DNA of 64,000 bases from Andrena cerasifolii (GCF_050908995.1 NC_135124.1:930001-994000); one strand, 5' to 3'. Shown: positions 40,309 to 52,735, numbered from the stretch's first letter. Notes: generated by a model from the sequence alone, not told the origin. Translations and numbers: made by a program.

Positions 40309-41155
40309 CTTGATTTTTATCAACACTGTGTTGCAACATGCATTCTTACTACGATTTACCGTGGTAAAGGAGAATAAATTGGTTGAAGCAGACGTTGAAG
40401 AAACAATAACAATAAAAGTATATTAATAAAAAAATATGTGTAACTGTTGTACAAGTGGATAAGTATTTTGCGAAGAATGACTCCACACCGTGTTATTGCG
40501 ACTTCGGATCTTTGGTGTTCGGTCTGCTGGATTTGACGTTTTGTCGTGAACTAACTGTTCGGAAATCTTGTATCGTTAAAGTAAGCTCGGATTTTCGTTG
40601 ATTGGATAGATGACAGAGTGGGCGGTTGCAAGTTGCTATTTCCTATTGGTTATAGTTTGAAATCAAGGAACCGCCCTTACATTTTCGAGGGAGTCGTGGT
40701 GGAGGAAAAGGTTTCTTAGCAGGGTGGTACATACACGTGAAATTCATAACTGTGCAAGTTCGAGGATTATTTTGGCCGCGTTGACCTTTCGAATATCTAC
40801 CGACGGTATGGGTTTTGTGATCCGGCAATTTGGTACGCCGTAGTACCGCGCGGACGAGACCGGTGGCCGACCAGATGTTGGGACCATGTACCTTTTTTTT
40901 TCTAAAATATTACAAGCTAACGAATATTGCTGAAGCTGTAAAACGAAAGTAGGCACGGTTATGCGGAGACACGGAGGACCGAGTCCCGTTACAAGAAGAC
41001 AATGCATTGGAGAAAACTTATTCCTAAAGGGATTTGAGAATCATATAGTCGAATATGAAAGACTTAAAGCTACGATCCTAATCTTAGCTACGCCATTAGC
41101 GCGACGCCCGCATGTCATTGCAACATTATTTATTAATTTATGTGAGTGCTCAACA
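40309..41155 (-). repeat. BEL 5' LTR lacking its last 96 bp
   Basis: 847 bp matching 34001-34846 with about nine differences. The part corresponding to 33905-34000 is absent, and the sequence runs directly into internal DNA (GTGATCCAGAGG on the minus strand). The loss covers the U5 end and evidently the primer-binding site, so this copy could not be reverse-transcribed normally. Confidence 0.85.
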
Positions 41156-41930
41156 CGGAGTGAATTTTGTCGCTTCGTGCACCGAGGTATTGTACGAGTA
41201 CATACCGAAGGGGAGGAGCAAGTCCCAGTCTTCGTATCTTTCCAAGTAATATTTCATGTATTCTGTTAGGACTATGTGACTTCTTTCGAGGGAACCGTTA
41301 GTCTGCGGTCGGTATCCTGATGTGATCACGTGTTTAATTTTGAAAGTCTAGGCTATTCCCTGCATTATGTTATTAATGAAACTTGTCCCGCGGTCCGTTA
41401 GTATTGTCGGCCACGGTTGCGGCTCGTATGTCAGGTAAAGGGACGGCCATACAAAATTTTTATAGTTGGCACTGGATCGTCAATACGTGTCGGTTTCCGC
41501 TCGAAGTTGGGGGAAGCGGTCCTACTGTGTCTAAGGCTACCTTGTCGAAGGATCTGGCAGGCGTATCGGTTATTAACATTGGCTCTCGTATTTTGATGCG
41601 TACGAGCTTTTGTTCCTGGCAGCTCTGACACTTTCGTACAAAGTCCTCTACGTCGCGGCGTAGGCGCGGCCAATCAAATAAGCTGCGGATACGTCGGTAC
41701 GTCTTTGTAACGCACTTGTGCCCTCCTATAAAGCTTTCGTGATAGTGCCGGATGATTTCTTCCCGTTTATCATCTGGTGGTAATTGGATTTCGTCGGTAC
41801 AGGTCATAATTATGACGGGAGTACGTTTGAAAATCACTTCGCAGCATTTCTGGAACGCCGTGGCGTCGAAACGGTGTTAGGTTTCGCCGTACGTCGCTAC
41901 TCGGAGCTTGCGGACGCGTTCGGTCTCTAT
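41156..41930 (-). pseudogene. Gypsy integrase, zinc finger and catalytic core
   Basis: Minus-strand frame beginning at the NOF insertion. It has H-H-C-C features (H-Y-H-E-S-F-I-G-G-H then C-Q-S-C), the first catalytic Asp in V-A-L-D-T-V-G-P-L, then frame changes; the later acidic residues are only seen in other frames between 41450 and 41280. A TAA lies near 41880. It continues at 33899 after the BEL element. Confidence 0.8.
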
Positions 41931-42137
41931 GGCGTCCCTACCTCCAAAAAGTTAGCCCCTCTTTATCGTTTCTCCCTTATATCCTTTGTACTCTATTATT
42001 TCAACCCCCTTATCACCGTCCATATTCCCGGTAAGTATAGTCAAGGTGGGCCTCAGCCCTTTAAAAGAGCAAGAACCCGGTAAATCATTCCAACCGCTCG
42101 GGGTGATTTACAGGAAGTCCATTCAGGACGTAACAAC

Positions 42138-42155
42138 TGGTGTCAGAAGTGGGAT
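42138..42155 (+). promoter_or_regulatory. Primer-binding site, tRNA-Leu, in the copied gypsy segment
   Basis: TGGTGTCAGAAGTGGGAT starts two bases after the LTR end ACGTAACA. It is a perfect complement to a common tRNA-Leu 3' end plus CCA. The same site is at 52736-52753 on the minus strand. Confidence 0.85.
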
Positions 42156-42287
42156 TTGATTCTTTTAATCATCTCCTTATAAGAGATCGCGTAGTCGCGT
42201 ATAATCGCGACCTGCCGCAAACTTATCTGCTCGTAACTTGACTACGCTTCCTATTATTCCACGTGTCTTGCTGAGCATTGCATACCA

Positions 42288-43652
42288 ATGCCAGGTGGTG
42301 TTTTGAGGTCCCCGATCACGGGATCGTATTCTACCATACGATCCTCTACTGTAGCCCCTCCGGCTATTCCCCCTCCCCCGACGCCTCGGGGCGGTGAACT
42401 ATCCTTCGGCATGCGAACGAACGCCTCAGAATCATCTAGAATGGACCGTTGGCAAGCGCGAGCCGATGAAGAAAAAACTGATCGGGAACTCGACAGCGTC
42501 CCCCGATTTAACCCTCACGTAGTAATTTTAGAGGACTTCGCTGCCGCGATACAGCGCGCCGCGAAACGTATACCGTCGGGTCAGGAGGACAGGTTCCTAG
42601 ATGGCCTTATATTCAAATTAGACGAGCCAGTTAGATTCTATGTCGAAGGGAGAGATTGTGGGAGTGTGGTCGAGCTGCTTACCTTCTTGCGGGCCCGTTA
42701 TGCTCCAGGTCGTACCTATGAAGTGCTTCGGCTAGCCCTGGAGGATATAAGCATGCGACCGCGAGAAAGTCTATTAGACTTTATTCACCGCGTGGTCCGC
42801 CTGTACCGACAGGTGACCATAAGAGCCAAAGAAATGGTCGGAACCAACAACGAAAGCACCCTGAGGGACATTGAGCAATTGGCTCGCTCCTCGTTTATTG
42901 CGGGACTACCCCAAAGGATTTCGACTAAGATAGCGCTACGAAATCCAGGAACGTTGGACGCCGCGCTCGATTTAGCGATGTACTTCCAAAGGCGGGATTT
43001 AGAAAAATCCGGTTTGCTTAGCGACGATGTGTACGGACACGCTCAAAGCGCGCGCCCCCCCGGCCCCGTACCACCCTCAGCGAAAATGGACCTAATGGAG
43101 ACGACCGATCGAGGATCTATGGCCCGCGAAGATCGCGCAAAAACCGCGTTTACCACCCCTGATGGTCATTACGAGTACACCTGCATGCCCTTCGGATTAA
43201 AATGTGCCCCAGCCACCTTTCAGCGTTTAATGAACCAGGTGTTGAGCGAGCTTATCGGTAAAGAATTATTCGTATATCTAGACGACGTGGTGGTATACTC
43301 GCGCACGCTCGCGGAACACGTAGATCGACTCGAGAGATTCTTCAAACGCCTTCGCGAGCATAACTTGACGCTACAAACGGAGAAGGCCAAGTTTTTAAAG
43401 GACAAGGTCATATACTTGGTGCACACAATAGCCGCGGACGGAGTAAGACCCAACCCCAAGAAAATTAAAGCCGTCTCTGCCTTCCCCTTGCCGAAAAACA
43501 GGAAAAACGTGAAGCTATTCCTGGGACTCGTGAATTACTATCGTCGCTTTATCCCAGAAATGGCTAGACGCGCTAGACCACTCACGAATCTAACTAGCAC
43601 TAAAACTCCATTCTTTTGGACAGAGAAACATCAAGCGAGTTTCGCAGACTAA
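42288..43652 (+). pseudogene. Gypsy gag fused in frame to the back half of RT (copied arm)
   Basis: 454 codons. Residues 1-265 are gag with a capsid-like helical region (F-L-D-G-L, L-R-A-R-Y). From about residue 281 the frame is RT: M-P-F-G-L-K-C-A-P-A-T-F-Q, then Y-L-D-D at 330-333 and G-L-V-N-Y-Y-R-R-F-I. The zinc knuckle, protease and RT fingers are missing, so an in-frame internal deletion joined the two. TAA at 43650-43652 precedes RNase H in the same frame. Confidence 0.88.
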
Positions 43653-45119
43653 CGACAGGCACATTGCGAGGAGCCGGTTTTAGGTTACCCAAATTACGAC
43701 GAACCATTTATCATTACTACTGACGCGTCTGACGTAGCGGTAGGTGCGATTCTAAGTCAGGGGAAAATAGGCGAAGACCCGCCAATAGCGTATGCCTCGC
43801 AGGTAGTCAAGCCCTGTCAAGAAAATTATTCAACAACCAAAAAGGAATGCCTCGCGATAGTTTACGCCGTAAAACAATTCCGCACGTATATTTATGGACG
43901 AAAATTCTTCTTGGTAACCGACCATCGACCGCTTCAATGGCTATCGTCGGTAAAAGACCCGGTGTCGCGACTCGCCCGTTGGAAGATTACGCTCGCCGAC
44001 TATCAATACGAGATCATTTATAAGCCCGGCCGAGTAAACGCGAACGCCGACGCATTATCACGGAACCCTGTACTACACATGTTCCCAACGACCTCGAAGG
44101 AAACCGCTCCGGTGAGCGAGAAGGTAGGTATAGGAACACGCGTTAGCACGCGTCGTCAGGGAGCGCTCAGACCGAATTATGAAGAACCGCCATCGTTCGA
44201 CCTCCTAGATGATTCTACGCTAAAAGGACACGAACTCGAGCAGGAGCTACAACCGCCGGACAACACGGCCGGCCTAGAGAGTAGGGCGAACTCTACCGTT
44301 CTGGATATTACAGAAGGGCAGACAGGAATGCCCGAGTTCTTAGACACGAAAGACGACGACCTAGAAGAGGGCAACGAGGATTCCGCCATCTTAAGCGATG
44401 ACTCGTACATAGGCCCGCTCACACCGGAAGAGATCACCATCCTGATGAGTCTTGACGAGGAATACCCATCAAAAGAAGAAGGGGAAGCAACGAATACCCC
44501 CGATAACGTCAGTCCTCAGAAAACGGGGGACCTACAGTCAAACCCAAAGAAGCGGATGTCATGGGGAATACCTCTACACGCAGAAGTCCTGGACATTCCG
44601 CAGTCGACCATGATCCCCCCCGAAGACAAGACCCTGGAGGAGCAGAAAGACCAATCGCCCCCCAGGCAGAAAGCCAGCTTAAGTCGAAGGTCTAACGGGA
44701 CGAAGATGCCTGACATATCGGAGTTCCAAGAAACTGAATACGGGCATTTCACGGATCCGCCAAATTTTCCAACAACCATGCGGGAAACATCGGGATACAG
44801 GCAAGACACCTCGAAACACGAAGTCCAGCCAACGCGATGCGACGTAAAAATCGTCAAGACCACGCTCGCGTCAACCCCCGATAACTATGCCCATTTTATA
44901 TCATCCGACCGAATATTAACTAGTCCAATTTGCAAAACTTTAAAAGCGATCGGACTTCTAGACGAGACAAAACTGTTATCCGAAGAACTAAATAGAAACC
45001 GCGTAATAGTCACCCACAATGAGGAAGGAAAAATTTTCAGCGTTGTTGGAGCAAGAAGCTTCTATCATGAAATAGGAGAAGATGAGCTTACGTCAGCGTT
45101 AACAGCGCTCAGGGACGCC
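43653..45119 (+). pseudogene. Gypsy RNase H and spacer (copied arm)
   Basis: The frame continues after the TAA with T-T-D-A-S-D-V-A-V-G, K-K-E-C-L-A-I-V-Y-A, V-T-D-H-R-P-L and A-D-A-L-S-R-N-P, the RNase H marks of Ty3/gypsy. A long acidic, Pro-rich spacer follows. At 45119 the NOF terminus begins, so the last residues up to 45248 come from NOF DNA. Confidence 0.88.
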
Positions 45120-46286
45120 ACCTCCAAAAAGTTAGCCCCTCTTTGGGGAATAAATCAATGTCTTGTTTACGCAATCGTTTGTACATCGTTTGTACATCAT
45201 TGTTCATTAGTTTATATTATTTGTTCATCAATTACCGATTTATATTAAATTAAACAAATTTGGCTGAAATCTTTTTAAACGATTTTATTCATCTAGCCCC
45301 TCATTATATTTTTTTTCATTGTTAATCAATAATTTCATATGGAATCGATCGTTCGTCGTTTGTACATCTTTGTTCACTTATTTTTATTGCTTGTACGCAA
45401 GCAATTGTCTTTTAATTAACATTTTTAATGAATATTTATTGCGTCATCACTAGACCCCACAACGGCGCATGCGCGTGAATGAGCATCGTAAATTATTTCC
45501 AAAGCCTCTTTTCTATTGGTAGCTGCCTACTGCTCGCTGCCTTTGATGTGAATGAGGCCTGAATATGGCTTTATATAATCCATGATACCTTCCATCTTAA
45601 AGCATATACTCTAAGGCGGAGAACTATCAGCCTGCATCCATGATCCCGTGAGGCTGGTTCAGGCACGTCGGATAATTTCGTAGAATAGCGAGTAACTTGG
45701 TAATTTACTGTGTGTAGACACTAAAATTTAAATGAGGAGTTTAGTGAAACAATGGTAAATTACTAAATTACACGCTACTCGACGAAACTACTAGACGTGT
45801 CTGTTCCAGCCTCATGGCTGATCGTACAGCGCAGTTCTGCGTGTTGGCACGTGGTTTATATATATTGAGACCCTTGTTTTACTGATGATTACGTTAAGAA
45901 TTCATACAGAAATTGGTACGTATATAATTATCATCATCTATTGCACAACTATTACTATCCGATCCGCATTACAATACTTTGATTATTTTTGGATTTCGTT
46001 TAGCATACCACGACCACGCAAGCGAATCGCACGTGGTTTGTTTATTATTAACTTTGACTATAATTTTCTTCTTTGTGGTTCTACAGGTTATAAATCATTC
46101 TAAGAATGGGGCCCAAGGCAGCAGTATCTAAAGAGAGTGCTATCGCTGTGGTGGAACAATACATCCACTATTTTCAAACAAATAAATTTCCTACACGTGG
46201 ATCAGAAGTGTGGGTACAAATGAGCGAAGCACTGAATAAGAAATGGAGTCCACTTTCTGTGTATACAAACGTGCGACAAGATCGGC
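45120..46286 (+). repeat. NOF long terminal inverted repeat, left copy
   Basis: About 1.17 kb, inverted partner of 48612-49771. It begins ACCTCCAAAAAGTTAG and contains the transposase start (46106) at its inner end. The inner part differs between the copies by about 4%, the rest not at all. Confidence 0.9.
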
Positions 46287-47428
46287 GTTCAATTCTTTCA
46301 ATAGCAGGACTGAACAAAAATATTGTAGTCAATGAAACCAAAAATATTACGATTAACGATTCATTCTCTGATTTTGAAGAACGGAACTCAAGTCACGAAT
46401 GCGAATATTTTGAGGAAGCAGACGGGTTAGATAAGTTTGAAGTTTACATCACCCTTGACGATTGGCATAAAATGATTGAGCCTTCTACAAAATATGGCGA
46501 AAGAAGATAAAATATCATGCATCGTAACGTGTGGACTGACCTACTACAAAAGATTATTTGGAAACAGTTAAACTTACCGTGTGCATACATTTTTCGTCAC
46601 TCGAAAATCTACACAACACCCGGCAGTCTACATTTTTTGAGAATAACTGGTAAATGCAAAAGTAAAAAATGTGGAAATCGTTTTTTTTTTGGGTATGTAG
46701 ATGTATATCCGGTTGATGACTTTTACATGACAGTCAGAACTAAAAACACACAATACATCGATCACGAGGATGTGCCACGTCCTTTGAAGAGTGAAAGGCG
46801 GAAGAAAGTTGGAGAAGTATTTCATGAAGGATGTGGTAACTGGCAAAAACGTGAAGCACGAGAATATATGAAAATTGGCGACAGACTACCTCCACACATT
46901 CCCAAGTTGAGTGTGTTACGTCAAGCAAAAATGGAACATGTTGACAAAAAACTGGATGTAAAGCCATTGGATGGCCGTGATATAATTCACAATATTGTGA
47001 AAATGGCTCGTATGGCTCCATACCGAGGTTCGATTCATGACTATAAGGGTGATAAGTTTTATGTATTTTATAGTACCCCCGCACAGTTACTCGCATATAA
47101 ACAATATCGTAAAATCACTAAGCGTAATTATACTGTAGCTATAGATGATACTGGGAGTATTTCACAGCTGCTGCTTCATTGTGACGGTACGAAGTCTGGG
47201 CACATTTTTCTATATGCTGTTGTCATTAATTTCGATGAAACAATATTATCTATATACCATATGCTTACGGAAAGCCAGCATACTGATCTTTTCGTCTGGG
47301 GATTAAAAAAGTGGCTACAGTTAGGTGCTCCCAAACCAACACCTGCAGTATGTGATTTTTCACGAGCGCTTTTAAATGGCATACCATTAGCATTCAACGA
47401 GCAAACAATAAAAACTTACGTAGAAACC
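46106..47428 (+). pseudogene. NOF/MULE-type transposase, N-terminal and middle part
   Basis: The frame runs from 46106 with a TAA at 46508-46510 and continues in the same frame to the inserted LTR. A C-K-S-K-K-C-G finger lies near 46655. Later phrases such as H-M-L-T-E-S-Q and P-A-V-C-D-F-S-R-A-L-L-N resemble the NOF protein of Drosophila foldback elements, a branch of Mutator-like transposases. I name the family from these patterns and from the 9-bp duplication; catalytic residues are not individually assigned. Confidence 0.75.
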
Positions 47429-48296
47429 TGTTTCCTGTATGCAAGTTGTTTTTACGCGTTTTCTTAATGAGCCCGACTGAATTGAAGACGGTCAACGGGA
47501 GTCGTAAATTCCCGCTACGGTAATTCCGACACTAAGAAAGACACGATACCCTAAACAACGCGTTACTGTGGTAAGGGTGAATAATTGCTGGACTGCATGT
47601 AACAAAACAATTGACTGAATATATTGTAAGTATCACAAGCAACAATTGAAAACAAGAAAATAATGAGTGGTTACAATGGTACTGCGAAACTTTGCAGTTC
47701 TCTTAACTATTCGTCCTCACTCTGGAGGAGACCTACTTGGTCAGATAGTTTTTCCGTTCTGGTTTTACGATGAAGTCTCTGCTTCCTCCCAGTCCATATC
47801 CTCCCTTCCAGGCTGATTCCTTGGTGGGCCATACAATAAGCGTACTTCTTATTGGTCGCAGTATCGCCAAACGTACGGCCCACCCAGCCCCATAGAGAGG
47901 GAAAACTCCGGAAATCGTAAGTTTACGTAAAGTAATTTATGGCTAAACAATCGTCTCCGTGACATCGTTCGAGGCGTCCAAAAGGCAACACAGGACGCCT
48001 GGTCAATCTCACCGAACCCCGGGACCGCCGGAGTCGAATCAAAGAAGGTCCTTGTGGCTCCACGTCACACGCAACCCTCCAACGGTCCCAAGTGTCAGGC
48101 GAGTACAGGCGTCAGACCCAACGTCTGCCAGGCAGGCTCGTAAATCTAAGGATTACCTTCCTTCGTGTGCCTTCCCAAGCTAATTGGGAAAACCCAGACC
48201 TTGTATATTCGATCTTAAGCTATTTATAAGAATGGTGAAAACTAGCCTAATAATAATACGACATAAATAACAGGAACGTAAATGTAACGCGTAACA
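47429..48296 (-). repeat. Solo BEL/Pao-type LTR inside the NOF transposase
   Basis: The start TGTTTCCTG, an ATGAG about 36 bp on, GTCAACGGGAGTCGTAAATTCC and a TGTGGTAAGGG TGAATAA-like segment parallel the beginning of the BEL LTR at 33905, so it is a related, diverged family. Transposase coding resumes by about 48300. The right boundary is approximate and I did not find a matching 5-bp duplication. Confidence 0.6.
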
Positions 48297-48607
48297 CAAG
48301 TAAAAATAGTGAATATTACTATCGACCTCAGATTCATACATACATTGGTCTAGATGTAGCACATTTTATAAATATGATTCGGAAGTGGCAATGTATGCAA
48401 AATATGCGCTACTCTAAAGTACGAGAATTTTATCTATTATGTGTTTCGTTAATGATTGACTGCCAAGAACTTGAGCAATTCACAAATATATTTTTGTTGA
48501 CGTGCACAGTCGCTCTCCATCCGTATAAAGACACGGCCATCGACGTTGTAACAAGAATGACAGTAGAAGATGCTAGATGCCAATTGCTGAAATATATGAC
48601 TGATTGA
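48297..48607 (+). pseudogene. NOF/MULE-type transposase, C-terminal piece
   Basis: The open frame resumes with I-G-L-D-V-A-H-F-I-N-M and continues through L-M-I-D-C-Q-E-L-E-Q-F. It ends at a TGA at 48605-48607, right at the start of the right inverted repeat. Total coding is about 545 codons, well short of Drosophila NOF, so the C-terminal part is probably lost. Confidence 0.7.
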
Positions 48608-48611
48608 AATC

Positions 48612-49771
48612 TTCTCGCACGTTTGTATACACAGAAAGTGGACTCCATTTCTTATTCAATGCTTCGCTTATTTGTACCCACACTTCTGATCCACGTGTAG
48701 GAAATTTATTTGTTTGAAAATAGTGGATGTATTGTTCCACCACAGCGATAGCACTCTCCTTAGATACTGCTGCCTTAGGTTCCATTCTTAGAATGATTTA
48801 TAACCTGTAGAACCTCAATGAAGAAAATTATAGTCAAAGTTAATAATAAACAAACCACGTGCGATTCGCTTGCGTGGTCGTGGTATGCTAAACGAAATCC
48901 AAAAATAATCAAAGTATTGTAATGCGGATCGGATAGTAATAGTTGTGCAATAGATGATGATAATTATATACGTACCAATTTCTGTATGAATTCTTAACGT
49001 AATCATCAGTAAAACAAGGGTCTCAATATATATAAACCACGTGCCAACACGCAGAACTGCGCTGTACGATCAGCCATGAGGCTGGAACAGACACGTCTAG
49101 TAGTTTCGTCGAGTAGCGTGTAATTTAGTAATTTACCATTGTTTCACTAAACTCCTCATTTAAATTTTAGTGTCTACACACAGTAAATTACCAAGTTACT
49201 CGCTATTCTACGAAATTATCCGACGTGCCTGAACCAGCCTCACGGGATCATGGATGCAGGCTGATAGTTCTCCGCCTTAGAGTATATGCTTTAAGATGGA
49301 AGGTATCATGGATTATATAAAGCCATATTCAGGCCTCATTCACATCAAAGGCAGCGAGCAGTAGGCAGCTACCAATAGAAAAGAGGCTTTGGAAATAATT
49401 TACGATGCTCATTCACGCGCATGCGCCGTTGTGGGGTCTAGTGATGACGCAATAAATATTCATTAAAAATGTTAATTAAAAGACAATTGCTTGCGTACAA
49501 GCAATAAAAATAAGTGAACAAAGATGTACAAACGACGAACGATCGATTCCATATGAAATTATTGATTAACAATGAAAAAAAATATAATGAGGGGCTAGAT
49601 GAATAAAATCGTTTAAAAAGATTTCAGCCAAATTTGTTTAATTTAATATAAATCGGTAATTGATGAACAAATAATATAAACTAATGAACAATGATGTACA
49701 AACGATGTACAAACGATTGCGTAAACAAGACATTGATTTATTCCCCAAAGAGGGGCTAACTTTTTGGAGGT
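48612..49771 (-). repeat. NOF long terminal inverted repeat, right copy
   Basis: Inverted partner of 45120-46286. It includes a second, truncated transposase start at 48785 on the minus strand. It ends GGAGGT at 49771 next to the target duplication. Confidence 0.9.
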
Positions 49772-49780
49772 GGCGTCCCT

Positions 49781-51236
49781 GAGCGCTGTTAACGCTGACG
49801 TAAGCTCATCTTCTCCTATTTCATGATAGAAGCTTCTTGCTCCAACAACGCTGAAAATTTTTCCTTCCTCATTGTGGGTGACTATTACGCGGTTTCTATT
49901 TAGTTCTTCGGATAACAGTTTTGTCTCGTCTAGAAGTCCGATCGCTTTTAAAGTTTTGCAAATTGGACTAGTTAATATTCGGTCGGATGATATAAAATGG
50001 GCATAGTTATCGGGGGTTGACGCGAGCGTGGTCTTGACGATTTTTACGTCGCATCGCGTTGGCTGGACTTCGTGTTTCGAGGTGTCTTGCCTGTATCCCG
50101 ATGTTTCCCGCATGGTTGTTGGAAAATTTGGCGGATCCGTGAAATGCCCGTATTCAGTTTCTTGGAACTCCGATATGTCAGGCATCTTCGTCCCGTTAGA
50201 CCTTCGACTTAAGCTGGCTTTCTGCCTGGGGGGCGATTGGTCTTTCTGCTCCTCCAGGGTCTTGTCTTCGGGGGGGATCATGGTCGACTGCGGAATGTCC
50301 AGGACTTCTGCGTGTAGAGGTATTCCCCATGACATCCGCTTCTTTGGGTTTGACTGTAGGTCCCCCGTTTTCTGAGGACTGACGTTATCGGGGGTATTCG
50401 TTGCTTCCCCTTCTTCTTTTGATGGGTATTCCTCGTCAAGACTCATCAGGATGGTGATCTCTTCCGGTGTGAGCGGGCCTATGTACGAGTCATCGCTTAA
50501 GATGGCGGAATCCTCGTTGCCCTCTTCTAGGTCGTCGTCTTTCGTGTCTAAGAACTCGGGCATTCCTGTCTGCCCTTCTGTAATATCCAGAACGGTAGAG
50601 TTCGCCCTACTCTCTAGGCCGGCCGTGTTGTCCGGCGGTTGTAGCTCCTGCTCGAGTTCGTGTCCTTTTAGCGTAGAATCATCTAGGAGGTCGAACGATG
50701 GCGGTTCTTCATAATTCGGTCTGAGCGCTCCCTGACGACGCGTGCTAACGCGTGTTCCTATACCTACCTTCTCGCTCACCGGAGCGGTTTCCTTCGAGGT
50801 CGTTGGGAACATGTGTAGTACAGGGTTCCGTGATAATGCGTCGGCGTTCGCGTTTACTCGGCCGGGCTTATAAATGATCTCGTATTGATAGTCGGCGAGC
50901 GTAATCTTCCAACGGGCGAGTCGCGACACCGGGTCTTTTACCGACGATAGCCATTGAAGCGGTCGATGGTCGGTTACCAAGAAGAATTTTCGTCCATAAA
51001 TATACGTGCGGAATTGTTTTACGGCGTAAACTATCGCGAGGCATTCCTTTTTGGTTGTTGAATAATTTTCTTGACAGGGCTTGACTACCTGCGAGGCATA
51101 CGCTATTGGCGGGTCTTCGCCTATTTTCCCCTGACTTAGAATCGCACCTACCGCTACGTCAGACGCGTCAGTAGTAATGATAAATGGTTCGTCGTAATTT
51201 GGGTAACCTAAAACCGGCTCCTCGCAATGTGCCTGT
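49781..51236 (-). pseudogene. Gypsy RNase H and spacer (source arm)
   Basis: Same protein as 43653-45119. It is followed across the NOF element by the integrase in the same reading frame once the 9-bp duplication is counted once. This shows that NOF entered an uninterrupted pol here. Confidence 0.88.
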
Positions 51237-51238
51237 CG

Positions 51239-52603
51239 TTAGTCTGCGAAACTCGCTTGATGTTTCTCTGTCCAAAAGAATGGAGTTTTAGTGCTAGTTA
51301 GATTCGTGAGTGGTCTAGCGCGTCTAGCCATTTCTGGGATAAAGCGACGATAGTAATTCACGAGTCCCAGGAATAGCTTCACGTTTTTCCTGTTTTTCGG
51401 CAAGGGGAAGGCAGAGACGGCTTTAATTTTCTTGGGGTTGGGTCTTACTCCGTCCGCGGCTATTGTGTGCACCAAGTATATGACCTTGTCCTTTAAAAAC
51501 TTGGCCTTCTCCGTTTGTAGCGTCAAGTTATGCTCGCGAAGGCGTTTGAAGAATCTCTCGAGTCGATCTACGTGTTCCGCGAGCGTGCGCGAGTATACCA
51601 CCACGTCGTCTAGATATACGAATAATTCTTTACCGATAAGCTCGCTCAACACCTGGTTCATTAAACGCTGAAAGGTGGCTGGGGCACATTTTAATCCGAA
51701 GGGCATGCAGGTGTACTCGTAATGACCATCAGGGGTGGTAAACGCGGTTTTTGCGCGATCTTCGCGGGCCATAGATCCTCGATCGGTCGTCTCCATTAGG
51801 TCCATTTTCGCTGAGGGTGGTACGGGGCCGGGGGGGCGCGCGCTTTGAGCGTGTCCGTACACATCGTCGCTAAGCAAACCGGATTTTTCTAAATCCCGCC
51901 TTTGGAAGTACATCGCTAAATCGAGCGCGGCGTCCAACGTTCCTGGATTTCGTAGCGCTATCTTAGTCGAAATCCTTTGGGGTAGTCCCGCAATAAACGA
52001 GGAGCGAGCCAATTGCTCAATGTCCCTCAGGGTGCTTTCGTTGTTGGTTCCGACCATTTCTTTGGCTCTTATGGTCACCTGTCGGTACAGGCGGACCACG
52101 CGGTGAATAAAGTCTAATAGACTTTCTCGCGGTCGCATGCTTATATCCTCCAGGGCTAGCCGAAGCACTTCATAGGTACGACCTGGAGCATAACGGGCCC
52201 GCAAGAAGGTAAGCAGCTCGACCACACTCCCACAATCTCTCCCTTCGACATAGAATCTAACTGGCTCGTCTAATTTGAATATAAGGCCATCTAGGAACCT
52301 GTCCTCCTGACCCGACGGTATACGTTTCGCGGCGCGCTGTATCGCGGCAGCGAAGTCCTCTAAAATTACTACGTGAGGGTTAAATCGGGGGACGCTGTCG
52401 AGTTCCCGATCAGTTTTTTCTTCATCGGCTCGCGCTTGCCAACGGTCCATTCTAGATGATTCTGAGGCGTTCGTTCGCATGCCGAAGGATAGTTCACCGC
52501 CCCGAGGCGTCGGGGGAGGGGGAATAGCCGGAGGGGCTACAGTAGAGGATCGTATGGTAGAATACGATCCCGTGATCGGGGACCTCAAAACACCACCTGG
52601 CAT
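51239..52603 (-). pseudogene. Gypsy gag fused in frame to the back half of RT (source arm)
   Basis: Identical translation to 42288-43652, including the same gag-RT deletion and terminal stop. The deletion therefore came before the inverted duplication. The element lacked protease and the RT fingers and depended on helpers. Confidence 0.88.
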
Positions 52604-52735
52604 TGGTATGCAATGCTCAGCAAGACACGTGGAATAATAGGAAGCGTAGTCAAGTTACGAGCAGATAAGTTTGCGGCAGGTCGCGATTATACGCGACTAC
52701 GCGATCTCTTATAAGGAGATGATTAAAAGAATCAA

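Larger units (their letters stand above)
33905..41155 (-). mobile_element. BEL/Pao LTR retrotransposon inserted in the gypsy integrase
   Basis: The flanks carry a perfect 5-bp duplication, CGGAG at 33900-33904 and 41156-41160, the usual size for BEL/Pao. The LTRs are about 99% identical over 847 bp, so insertion is recent. Gag and pol are nearly complete but broken by one frameshift and a few stops. The 5' (right-hand) LTR lacks 96 bp at its inner end and no primer-binding site is found there. Confidence 0.93.
41960..46286 (+). repeat. Left arm of a 4.3-kb inverted repeat
   Basis: Inverted copy of 48612-52932. It includes part of the gypsy LTR, primer site, gag-RT and RNase H (to 45119) plus the NOF inverted repeat (45120-46286). 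The gypsy reading frames of the two arms translate identically. Differences cluster only in the inner ~220 bp (about 46070-46286), where roughly nine are seen. Confidence 0.95.
41940..49771 (+). mobile_element. NOF/foldback (MULE-type) element with rearranged left end
   Basis: The terminal words ACCTCCAAAAAGTTAGCCCC (left, 41940) and its inverse (right, ending 49771) are bounded by a perfect 9-bp duplication GGCGTCCCT (41931-41939 and 49772-49780). Nine-base duplications, long inverted repeats and a NOF-like transposase fit foldback/NOF elements. Only 25 bp of the left terminus precede an inverted copy of neighbouring gypsy DNA (41960-45119), after which a second complete terminus begins at 45120. 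Confidence 0.88.

Noticed and set aside
44177..44863. Ser-rich minus-strand frames opposite the gypsy spacer, repeated at 50028-50714
   Set aside because: They are antisense shadows of the acidic spacer between RNase H and integrase; duplication merely reflects the inverted repeat.
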